Source: Varroa destructor (Eukaryota; Arthropoda; Arachnida; Mesostigmata; Varroidae). From it: a DNA stretch of 64,000 nt. The translations under genes were made by a program, and so were the position numbers. Where the stretch lies: contig NW_019211456.1 in NCBI RefSeq assembly GCF_002443255.2, positions 14,716,229 through 14,780,228 on the forward strand. Reading direction: 5' to 3'. Positions 54,367 through 63,856 of this stretch are shown here, piece by piece. Every line of letters begins with the position of its first letter. The stretch's first letter is position 1. Below the pieces are notes generated by a model. The model searched no databases, had not been told where the DNA came from, and saw only the letters and a list, made by a program, of their open reading frames with translations.

Positions 54367-55552
54367 CTAAAATACGGTTCATATAAATTTTCTGTCAAAC
54401 TTCGTGCATAGATAGCATTAATAAACGGGGTGCTATTCCAAATTTAGGGAAAATGTTGCGTTCCCTTGTTGAAATTACGCAGGATCTAGGCAGTACCATA
54501 AGAATACATCTGTCGTTATGTAGTGAATTATCAGACTTTTTATTAAATGAAAATAGATAACATATAGGAATTATAATTGCAGAACCTAACATTTGCTTTA
54601 TTATAGTTTACGTCTATTAAAAGCATTGAAAACAGGACGGCGATGCATTAAACTGACGCGTGATACCTTAATTTGGAAATAAAAAATGGACAAGTTTGTG
54701 GTTCGTACCTATAGCTGAAACAATTCATCAAACGACTGAAATCCAATAAGGATTGATGATATGCTTAATACCATGTTTGTGTGCAAAACGGACATAAATA
54801 AATCAATGAACAAAAAGCACCTCACATGGCGTTCTCTTTCGGCCATCGCCCTTCTTTGTCCTTTGATAACAACTGAGCGTCTCAGGATAAAGCCTCGCTC
54901 CCATTCCTCTAGATCATGGGTGTCTAGGATAGAATAGGTATTTTTGGATAAGCCGTGCGTGGTTCACGCGCGGTTTAGCGAACATGTCTTTCCTGTTTTT
55001 TTTTTCCAATTTAATAGGGGCAATGCTATTCCTACATAAAACTAATACCGTTTACTGTCGTAATTTACAGTAAAACGTACGCATTTAGGTCTGGTTAATG
55101 AAACTTTGTTGAAAAAGGTTGAAAAGAGTTTTGAAAAGGTTCAACTCGGTCTGAACATACGGCTTTAGTTCGATGCTAAATATTAATATGAGTATACCAC
55201 GCAGTTCTGTGTTGTGTTACATTACATTTTAGAAATCATAATGTAGCCGGCAGAACGGATAAATAGATACCCACCCGTTTTTCTAATCCCGTACTGGATA
55301 TGTCTAATCTCTAAAAAAAAAACATGTGACTCTCCCGGTTTAAAGTCTTGCGTAACATTGTGTCCGCTCAAACTTGTCAAAACAAATTCATGGTACCTTA
55401 AAGCCTTGCCTCATACCATGCGCAAGTATGGAAACGTTAGATTGATGTTTGAAATGTCTATCTAATTGATATAGTAGTACTATTTAATACCAACGAACTT
55501 CACATGTTCACTATTTCATATTAGGTTTCTGGGTGCGTTCCTCTGGACAAAC

Positions 55553-56087
55553 CTTCAACTGCCAACTGTGCTGTAACTCTGCCTTCTGAGACTGCACTGT
55601 TTGCAATACATGTATAATTGCCACTGTCACTATTGTTCACACCGCTGATTTTCAGTATCGATGATTCAACATCGTTTAGAATTCTAATACGATTTCCATC
55701 TTTGAGTAAATGCCCATTCTTTGTCCAGGAGAATTCGGCATCTTTGCCCTGGGTGAGCTCACAGACGAGCGTCGCCATTCGGCCCACGCTAAACCTTTTC
55801 GACCCAATTTCCATCAGGCGAATGCTTCCTCTATCGAGTTTATCTGCCCAATATATTGAAATTCATTCGGAATATATGACTTCATCATTTAGAGAAACTG
55901 ACCATGCTAAAATTATAAGAAACACTGAATTTGTCTAACCGAGAACATGAACTGCATCAAGTATTTCGTTTCTGGAACATGAAAAGCGCTGCTTACCCCA
56001 GGTTGCGAGATTGCTGCGCGACCCACAAATTAGAAGAATGATCACTAAAAAATACTGGCGCACTAGATTGTAGTAAAATATAATCAT
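55553..56087 (-). CDS. sDscam: variable cassette 2: signal peptide exon + Ig1 exon
   Basis: The leader exon 55997-56087 starts MIIFYYNLVRQYFLVIILLI and ends ACC TGG G|GTAAGC (phase 1). The Ig exon 55553-55843 (291 nt, the longest) starts after TTGGGCAG and ends GTT GAA G|GTTTGT. Domain motifs are MATLVCELTQG (B Cys), DAEFSWTKNGHLL (Trp) and SDSGNYTCIANSAVSEGR (F Cys), with an NYT and an NNS sequon. It differs from the distal cassettes by an extra KLDRG near the start, a GKDAEFSW insertion and SSILKIS in the E strand. It shares the last two with cassette 3, so the two neighbours form a subfamily. Confidence 0.85.
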
Positions 56088-56142
56088 CGTTACAAATGCT
56101 TTCACACAGCACATTCAATACATCAGTCTGAACGGGCATCAA

Positions 56143-56228
56143 TGCTTTTTGGTGGTTCGGGATATCAAAGGTGGTTAGAAAAGTCTCATTACCAGACTTT
56201 GGTTGGGAGTGCAGCTAGGCTAGGGCGC
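56143..56228 (-). promoter_or_regulatory. promoter of cassette 2
   Basis: A diverged core element on the minus strand, AAGTCTGGTAATGAGACTT (56181-56199). An upstream block, GCGCCCTA (56221-56228), sits about 40 bp before it. A GCATTG initiator-like site with A at 56143 lies 38 bp after the core, giving a leader of about 56 nt. Confidence 0.45.
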
Positions 56229-56874
56229 CAAACCTTGAACATTCGGTAAATGTAGTTTGGCTGTCGCATCCTTCAGAGACGGTAAAGTTTCAAATACGTT
56301 ACCATTACTTAAGTCACTTAGTATCATTAGTCAGCCAGAATAATGATCTGACAATTAAAGTATTCGACTTATTATAATAAGTTCGCCTGTTTTTTTACCA
56401 ATATTTTTGAAATTTTATTCCGTGCACACAACTCTAACTGGTTAGCCACAGTGTGAAACGCACAACTAACAATATGCGTTTCTAATAGATCGGTTTGATT
56501 AGGACCTTGGAAAGGTTGTTTTTTCAATAACACCTGCGGGTTCAAATATTGAACATTACTGCTGGGCTTGGATAAAACAATGCGAAAAAAAATGTCGACA
56601 ATTTTTAATTATTGAGGGTTCACTGTGTAATAAATAGGTCATTTGTATCACTTTGTTTATTTGTCCTTAGGTATTCCTGTTTTATAAGACACCATTGACT
56701 CTATCCACTGACCAAAATAACTTCAATTTTTACCACAGGAATTTCAATAGGCTCGCATTAAGCAGAATATGCAATAATCTATGCAAAATTTCCGCGGCTT
56801 AGAAGCTCTGTGTTTTTGACAATTTATATATAATAAACAACAGTGCAGCTTTAACGCCGCCGATCCCAGCTAAC

Positions 56875-57417
56875 CTTCCACACGCAGTCGAGTTGTTACA
56901 CGGGCCTCGGAGCGTCTAGTCTTTGCTACGCAAGTATAGTTTCCACTATCATTGTGACCCACATTAGATATTTTCAAAATGGACGATTCTTCCGAGCTTA
57001 TAACTCTAATTCGATGTCCATCTCTGAGAAGACGGCCTCTTGAAATCCACGAAAATTCAACGTCTTTGCCATCACCCTCAGATATTTCACAGACGAATGT
57101 GCCCACTCGTCCAGATTTTAAATCTTTCGATGGAATTTCAAGGAGCTTAATAGCGTCTGAAAGAATCGTATGGAAATTTCAATTTTTTTTAAAGATATTA
57201 TTGTACTAGTCTCGTGTGCTTTTCGACTACCATTGTAGTTTACAGTCGTGTGTTATAATTGCTACACCTCGACTAAACTGGCACGTAAGAGCATTAGGGT
57301 AGTAAAAATTATTTCTCTATCTAGGTCGAGGAGAGTCTACTTACCATTCGCGGCAGAACATCGACAAAAATGATATCCTAGCATAAGTGTTAACGTCAAT
57401 AAATGTTCATTCTGCAT
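56875..57417 (-). CDS. sDscam: variable cassette 3: signal peptide exon + Ig1 exon
   Basis: The leader exon 57345-57417 encodes MQNEHLLTLTLMLGYHFCRC and ends GCG AAT G|GTAAGT (phase 1). The Ig exon 56875-57156 (282 nt) starts after CTTTCAG and ends GTG GAA G|GTTAGC. Motifs are GTFVCEISEG (B Cys), DVEFSWISRGRLL (Trp) and NDSGNYTCVAKTRRSEAR (F Cys), with NDS and NYT sequons. It shares the GKD(A/V)EFSW insertion and SSILKIS strand with cassette 2. Splicing to the constant exon at 48216 keeps frame. Confidence 0.85.
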
Positions 57418-57482
57418 CTTCAGCACTCGCTCACGCCACAAACAAAAGCGGTAAAGCCTAAAACTTTGATTGTGCGAAACGA

Positions 57483-57566
57483 TGCTTCCCAGCAGAGTGC
57501 TAACGTTCGTTAGTCAATTTTAGCCTCGTCCCCAGAAGAGGATAACATTGCACCCTGCCTAGCGCG
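57483..57566 (-). promoter_or_regulatory. promoter of cassette 3
   Basis: Core CTGGGGACGAGGCTAAA on the minus strand (about 57518-57535), upstream block CGCGCTAG (57559-57566), and a GCATCG initiator-like site with A at 57483, 37 bp from the core. The implied leader is about 66 nt to the ATG at 57417. Confidence 0.55.
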
Positions 57567-58481
57567 TAAAATTTAAAAACTTGCCATGTTCATTGTTTAT
57601 CGTAGTAGTTGCTCCTATTAAGGTGAACATGACAAGGCCTTTCCAATGGATTTATTCTTTAATTGTAAGCGTAATTGAGACTATTGCCTTCAGTAGTCTT
57701 CAATAAAAAATGTATGTGAGAAGACAAGCTTTTGGCTTACCAAAGTCTGCCATTTATGGGCGGATTTATAGGTCGTTCAAAATTTCCGTAGGGTGTCAAA
57801 GAGAGTATCCCGCTTTATTAGGGCTGCCATCACAATAAATATATAAAAACAAACTGTCTCTGACTTATAGCATCAAAAATGTACATCGCTATTTCTGCGT
57901 TTCATGTAACTTATTACAGCACGCAAAACTATATATAGAGCATTGTAGCATATGCTTCATCTAGCATATATTTTCCAATAGAAAACCTGTAGCTATGCGA
58001 AGTACATCTGCACATGGATAATTTTAATGAATGTAGAAAACTAAACTTCTTTTATCAATTCAGACGATATCTTCAACGTTCTGAAGCACCCGATGTTTTT
58101 TTGTATTCAACTAGTGTTAACTATCAGCGCTCCGCATGTCGTTTATAACATATTCATTATTTCATTCAATACTAACGTCAGTAAACATCATTTTAATAGA
58201 TAAGTTTGTAGCCAGCTTATAACTGGTCCTGAATTTGCTATATAACGTCTCTGCTTTATCTATTTCAATAAGCAGAACAGAAAACATGTGCTTATCGTGT
58301 TATAATAAGTAAGACAACTTACGCAGCTTCATTTTACTACATACAAACATCGCATTCACTTTCATGTTCGACCTTTTTTTGTCCAATATGTGATCATGTC
58401 CACCAAAAAATAAAAAAATAGAACTGTACATATATGTACATTTTATGCGTTGACAAATACGAATGTGCACCTAATGAATAC

Positions 58482-59008
58482 CTTCAACCCTAAGTGTTGC
58501 ACTCCTTCGATCCTCTGAAAAACTATTTTTCGCTACACACATATATGAACCAGCGTCCTTTGGATTGACGTTCCGAATTGTCAGGAATGAATTTTCAGGG
58601 TGACTGGTTATCCTATATTTTTCATTTTGTCGAATCAGTTGTCCTTCCTTCAACCAAAGAAATTCAATCGCTATCCCATTTACCACAGTGCATGTAAAGC
58701 TGGCGCTTTTTCCAGTTCGGACCGTCCTTGACTGAATATTTTCCAACTGAATAGACTCTAAAAATTTCACATAACAGCTCGTATAAGGCAAATGTTTCGT
58801 CATGGTACTTTCGGGTTCAATTACTCCATGTACGCACGCATTGTCGTCGACCCAGGCCTCCAATTCTGGCCCAATTATTCTCAATATCGTGTACACAGAA
58901 CTCACCGTTAGCGTGCGTAAATCTGCTTAAGCTGCAAACTGTCATAAGAACTGTCAAAACCACAGAGTTAAGGTGTACAAACACCCTTATTGCATGTTCC
59001 TTTGACAT
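58482..59008 (-). CDS. sDscam: variable cassette 4: signal peptide exon + Ig1 exon
   Basis: The leader exon 58906-59008 begins MSKEHAIRVFVHLNSVVLTV and ends GCT AAC G|GTGAGTTC (phase 1); an in-frame ATG three codons earlier (59017) is also possible. The Ig exon 58482-58757 (276 nt) starts after TTTTTAG and ends GTT GAA G|GTATTC. Motifs are SASFTCTVVNG (B Cys), IEFLWLKEGQLI (Trp) and DAGSYMCVAKNSFSEDRR (F Cys). It belongs with cassettes 5 and 6, which share the FTHA-like leader end, the (S/A)KTVR-GKSASF B-strand and the C-V-A-K-N-S-F-S-E-D signature. Local tandem duplication is the simplest origin. Confidence 0.88.
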
Positions 59009-59066
59009 AACTTCCACTGCTTACAACGCTCACATTACGGTGTGACAATGCAGAATAGATAATGAC

Positions 59067-59152
59067 TGAGTAAGAAGAGATTCCAAATGATCTAACCATT
59101 GTCGTAGCCTTGCTCCCATATCGTGCCCTCTGCGTATGCGAGACTAGGGCGC
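59067..59152 (-). promoter_or_regulatory. promoter of cassette 4
   Basis: Core ATGGGAGCAAGGCTACGACA on the minus strand (about 59099-59118), upstream block GCGCCCTA (59145-59152), and a TCAGTC arthropod-type initiator with A at 59067, exactly 37 bp from the core. The implied leader is about 59 nt. Confidence 0.6.
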
Positions 59153-59827
59153 TCATATTTTAACATGTAGACGACAAAGTGTGCCATGTATTCCTCATTC
59201 TCAAAACGTCTGTGCTGTTTGTGTAAATAGCAAGGTTTGCTAATTCTAAAGAGTGCCGTTGCATATTACGGACATAGATGCTATGGCGTTGTTGATTTTT
59301 CCCAATATGCTATGCCATGAGGCCGATACCGTAAATTATGGACTTTTATTCACCACTCGCAATCCATTCCGTTTTGCATGTAGGTGTTTACTGGCTCTCT
59401 AGCCGCCGTGCCATCGGGTTATTCCCTCCAGTGAGCATTGATTAAATAGGACTATATAGGTTGAGTAAAGCGAGGTGCATTTGTAAATTCGTAAAAAAAC
59501 ATTTACTTTGCTCTTTTTAGGGTTTTTCCATTGGCGCCAACAAGGACATGATTTTATATTGTTTCTTGTTTAACAACTACAAACAAACAGGTAGATCATA
59601 ATTTGTGTCTATCTTGGTTCTCTGAATGATATTGTGACATGGTATTTCTGGTGAAAAGATGTTAAGGCAATAGTAGAGTGATATTTTGGATGTTTTTTTT
59701 ATTATAATTTAAATGGGCTGTTTTTTTTTCGATTGCAATTAAAATAGGCTTATTTATTTCGGTATCAAAAAGCGGACGCATTGCCTGCATAAATATTATT
59801 ACAGATTTAGTTGTAAAAATGTATTAC

Positions 59828-60314
59828 CTTTCACTGAAAGTATGGCTTTTGTATGATCTTCGGAGAAGCTATTTTTAGCAACACAAACATACGTCCCTGC
59901 GTCGCTTTGATCCACATTTTTAATCGTCAAAACAGAATTTTCAGGAGTAATTATTATCCTTGACTTTTCATCCTGCTGCAACAATTGTCCTTCTTTCAAC
60001 CATAAAAATTCCGTAGCGTCACCACCGGCCACAGAACACATAAAACTGGCACTCTTTCCTTTTCGTACCGTTTTAGACTGGATTTTCTCCAACTGAATTG
60101 GATCTTGAAGTTCATCAATCAACAATCCGATATGTTATTCTCTGTTTTGTATGTAAAGAAATGACAAAAAATCTGGTTCAATCTCAAGCATCAGAGCAAT
60201 CCTTCCGAAAGATATCAATAGCCAGAACTCACCATTGGCATTGGCAAACTTGACTAATACAGAGCAAATTGTCACGAAAATCGTAAAGACCACAAAACCA
60301 AAATGTAACGACAT
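59828..60314 (-). CDS. sDscam: variable cassette 5: signal peptide exon + Ig1 exon
   Basis: The leader exon 60233-60314 encodes MSLHFGFVVFTIFVTICSVL and ends GCC AAT G|GTGAGTTC (phase 1). The same frame is open upstream to ATGs at 60413 and beyond, but these lie before the predicted initiator (60393), so the ATG at 60314 is preferred. The Ig exon 59828-60103 (276 nt) starts after TTCAAG and ends GTG AAA G|GTAATAC. Motifs are SASFMCSVAGG (B Cys), TEFLWLKEGQLL (Trp) and DAGTYVCVAKNSFSEDH (F Cys). Very close to cassettes 4 and 6. Confidence 0.88.
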
Positions 60315-60392
60315 CCCGGTTTTTATTTGACTCGGTTGCACCTTTTCTGCTGTAAAAGCACACAGTATAACATTGCGTGTGACGAAGCAAAC

Positions 60393-60479
60393 TGAACATG
60401 AAAATGTATTCATAGCTTTCAATGTTGTCGTAGCCTCATTCCCAGAGCGCTTCGTTACCCTACGGGAGGTTCTAGCGCG
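60393..60479 (-). promoter_or_regulatory. promoter of cassette 5
   Basis: Core CTGGGAATGAGGCTACGACA on the minus strand (about 60425-60444), upstream block CGCGCTA (60473-60479), and a TCAGTT initiator with A at 60393, 37 bp from the core, the same spacing as in cassettes 3 and 4. The implied leader is about 79 nt. Confidence 0.6.
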
Positions 60480-61189
60480 TACATTCAAACTCCTCTACAG
60501 AAGTACAATCTCGCTTAGACCAAACATTTATAATATAGTGCATATAAACCGTAATATGCTGCAATACAAAAAAACCAAGCCAGCCAAACAGAGTGAAAAA
60601 CATTATAGCCGCATATCGAGAACAGATATAAAAGCCCATCATGACCATATCATAGAAAAATGTTTGCTTTCTCTTTTTTAAAAGCATGAAATATAAAAAT
60701 GCACTAATAATAATAGTATTCTATACAAATGTCTGTTCCAACCTATATTTTTTCTCTCTATAGCATGCTACAGCATGAGATGCATATTCTATTATTGTAT
60801 CTTAACGGTCGAAGTATAATAATATATAAATTAAATACAGCACCTTTGCTTACTTGCTGTAAGAAAGCCCACGAATATACACGTACATTTGTACGTTCTA
60901 AGCATTATCGCAGCGACTATCTTGTGAGTTTCATATTTACGTAACCAAACAATTCCTCTCGTTGGATTGTGTCTACAATACCTCATATGACAACTGAGAA
61001 CAATTAGGTTCTACTGAGGCTCGTACAATCAGTTCAGCCTCAAGAAGATATGACGGGTATCTCGACTGAGAATCACAATCTAAAGTGCAGCGATAAACGC
61101 ATCGACTTACCAAAAGCATGTACGATTCTGTCACATTGCAAAAACAAGTCAGCATTCTTTTATAATTGACACTCATCAATATTTTCTAC

Positions 61190-61748
61190 CTTCAACTCGA
61201 AGGATAGCTGTTGTTCGATCTTCTGAAAAGCTATTTTTCGCCACGCATGTATATATCCCAGCATCGTTCTGGTCCACATTACGCACTGTTAACAACGAAT
61301 TTTCGGGATTGATGTTAATTCTAAATTTTGCGTCTTGCTTTATTAGCTGACCTCCCTTCAACCATAGAAATTCGCTTGCTTCACCATCAGTTACGATACA
61401 TGTAAAGCTGGCGCTCTTTCCAGTTCGCACTGTTTTAGCTGGAATCTTTTCCACTTGTACTGTCTCTAAAAATGTCACACATTGCCGTTTAGACGAAGCA
61501 TCTTTTCCGGTGCATATATGCTATTTGTGTATACATGTATCCGTGATCTCCATCGAAGAACAACCAGCGCTTATATTCTACGGACCATCGGCATAAACAG
61601 TAATTTCAATCTAAACCGCCTGCAGCTTAGCGTATGGGAACTCACCGGTTGCATGAGTAAAATGGCCCGAACCCAAAATTGTCACGAGAAATGAAAATAT
61701 TAGTGAACTGACTGTTATAATCCTTCCTGATTTCTTCTCAGCATACAT
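61190..61748 (-). CDS. sDscam: variable cassette 6: signal peptide exon + Ig1 exon
   Basis: The leader exon 61646-61748 encodes MYAEKKSGRIITVSSLIFSF and on, ending GCA ACC G|GTGAGTTC (phase 1). The Ig exon 61190-61465 (276 nt) starts after TTTTTAG and ends GTT GAA G|GTAGAA. Motifs are SASFTCIVTDG (B Cys), SEFLWLKGGQLI (Trp) and DAGIYTCVAKNSFSEDR (F Cys). It is the most distal intact cassette in the window. Confidence 0.88.
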
Positions 61749-61802
61749 TGTTCTATCTTGAGAGAGCACACATTCTAGCACTACTTCGGGACTAACAAGG
61801 AC

Positions 61803-61887
61803 TGAAGACTATTATACGACTCGGGAGTCTTACAGTAACCTCGTCACCAGAGAGTTGGGCCTACGTATACGAGACACTGGCGGTCAT
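61803..61887 (-). promoter_or_regulatory. promoter of cassette 6
   Basis: Core TCTGGTGACGAGGTTACTGT on the minus strand (about 61833-61851), a diverged upstream block (ACCGCCAGT near 61875-61883), and a TCAGTC initiator with A at 61803, 32 bp from the core. The implied leader is about 55 nt. Confidence 0.55.
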
Positions 61888-62136
61888 ATTCAAACTAGGG
61901 AATGAAAAATATTGAGCATCAATATTGCACCCCGATACCTTGTCTATTAAAACCTTGCAATCATTGAGGAACTTGTGCTACATACTACTGTACTGAAGAA
62001 ATATCATAAATGGGCACGGGGCAAAATCGGTCTGCAACAGAGGGGTATCAGTGTTGTAGCACCTGACTCAACTTATTCACGAAAGACACGTTACACAATA
62101 GATTTAATATGTGTGTATATCTATAGCCACAATTAT

Positions 62137-62647
62137 TTTCAACCGTGTGTTTGTTGAAGTTGGTCTTCTAAAAATATAGATATATAGCCACATAGATGTA
62201 TAGCGTGCGTCTCTTTGGTTAACATTTCGAATTGTTAATACTGAATAGTTAGGGTTAACCTTTACCCGAAATTTCACGAATTGCTCCTTTTTCAGTCACG
62301 TAATTCGGTTGTACCACCACCTCTCACCACACACATGAAGCCGATACTTCTCCCATCTCGGAACGGTCTTTGACTGAAATGTTTTCAAATTTACCGGCTC
62401 AAAAAAGGATCTCACAATAATTTATTTGCATCTTTTACCCGTGTATCTCCATTGATATTACAACAGGCGTTTGCATCTTCTAGCGTATGTATGGTTTCAG
62501 CTCTGGTACTTCTATTTTCTAGGGAATTCAGCATAGCGTTATCTTAAAAACTGTCTATTAGCACGTACGAATACAACAGAAATGCAAATGATCACTGTAA
62601 TGTTTAAAAACAGGGTTTTGTAATTCCTTCAGAACGCGGCACCTCAT
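62137..62647 (-). pseudogene. decayed variable cassette C (leader and Ig1 remnants)
   Basis: The Ig remnant, 62137-62399, keeps EPVNLKTFQSKTV at its start, then (after a frameshift) RSIGFMCVVRGG with the B-strand Cys, and NPNYSVLTIRNVNQRDA in the E strand. The core Trp codon is TGA, the acceptor AG has become TG, and the donor is gone. The leader remnant, 62555-62647, has a hydrophobic core in one frame (LNITVIICISVVFVRAN), but the ATG is in another frame, and the 5' splice site has changed from GGTGAG to GACAG. The gap between the two parts (about 155 bp) equals that of intact cassettes. No clear promoter element remains. Confidence 0.72.
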
Positions 62648-63856
62648 CACTCTAATAGCACACATATTGATTACATCATAACTAAAACGGGGAAGCGCTT
62701 ACTTTATCGGAAGATAGCGAACAAAATCAAATTTTCAGGGCTTCAGATCTCTCCATACGAGGTTATCGCAGTATTCCCTGTTGATGTAGTCTTTTGATTA
62801 TATGTAAATTCTTGCTTTTTACGTTCGTCATTGATAACAACGTAATCTCTAGGGGTTGCAAAAATTTAACTGGTGGAACTTAATGACGTCCTACTTTTTT
62901 TTTTTTAACTACAAACTACTTGAGCTTCTATGAGTTATCGTAGCTAAATTTCGAACAACATTCTGATCGTTAAACTCAGTCTAATTCTCATTCATAGTCT
63001 CCATACTTGACAAATTACTTAATGGATTCATTAATTCGCCAAGCGTAACTACTACTGAAGTGGGCTAACATCCGCCATCATCACGTACACCCGCGGGCTT
63101 TACCCCGCGCCTGTTTTGCTACTGAACACACCACATATGTGTGAAAGTGAAAATCTCATTATATTTATAATAGCCGTAAAGTCAAATATCATGTAGCCTA
63201 TATTGTGTATAGTATAGTCTCCTATATTGTATTTTACGATCAGTTTTTTTTATACAACCCATGTTGCGGAGCACAATCTTTACTCAAAATGTACAACTGT
63301 ACATTCGATAATATTTCAGCACAGACATGTTATTGGCAGCCTCGTGGCTGGCGAGCCGTTACTTTGAAACGTTGAAAAAGAAAAAGTCTCTGCCATCGGT
63401 TCATCATTAATATAATTAACATTATGGTCTAAAAAATAGACAGGATTTATCCCCTAAAACCATAAGGATTTAATCGATTGGCTTTATCTTGCGCACAGTT
63501 TTTCCTGAATGAAAGTCCGTGATCCATTAAATTTGCTAAATTCACTCCCTTTAAACCCCGCAAGCTTAAATTTTTAATAGAGCATAGTCGAAAGATTGTA
63601 CGTTTGGCGCTTTCTTTTTGTAAAATCGTAACCCAGACATTACTGTTAGAGATATTGTGCTTTAATTATGTTCTTCCCAAAAGCCAACAAGTCGAACACT
63701 TTGGGCAGCAACATGATTTTATATAAAACCATCTAATTTGCTCGGTAGAATTGATAAGGCTAAAATCAAGGAAATATTTCATATGAAGATAATTATGCAC
63801 AAGATAATTACTTGTGCATGCAAATACAGCCTCTAAATCTCACTCATTGACAATGG
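62648..63856. other. distal array spacer, possible heavily decayed unit
   Basis: Mostly AT-rich, with a short GC-rich stretch near 63.09-63.12 kb. A degraded copy of the promoter core may lie near 63337-63350 (minus-strand CACGAGGCTGCC), with an ACAGT initiator-like site about 39 bp downstream. A faint SLTIR-like strand appears near 62.98 kb. The evidence is too weak to call a cassette. Confidence 0.25.

Larger units (their letters stand above)
307..61803 (-). other. Dscam-like (sDscam-type) Ig adhesion-receptor locus, partial at both ends
   Basis: This entry groups the minus-strand Ig exons. From 5' to 3' they are: tandem alternative promoter + leader + Ig1 cassettes (51.7-61.8 kb, continuing right); constant Ig2 exons (48088-48216 and 46621-46758); a separate leader exon (44343-44520); a one-exon Ig (29606-29884); and a split Ig (3984-4109 and 307-495). 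Every supported boundary is phase 1. In chelicerates, sDscam genes encode homophilic cell-surface receptors whose first Ig is chosen from such cassettes; family membership here is inferred from that layout and from Ig motifs like those of Dscam Ig7 and Ig8. No FNIII, membrane or cytoplasmic exon was found, so the 3' part should lie left of base 1. Whether this is one gene or two tandem units cannot be decided from sequence alone. Confidence 0.7.

Noticed and set aside
60315..60488. N-terminal extension of the cassette 5 leader to upstream ATGs
   Set aside because: The frame runs back through the shared promoter element and lies upstream of the predicted initiator at 60393; homologous leaders start near 60314.
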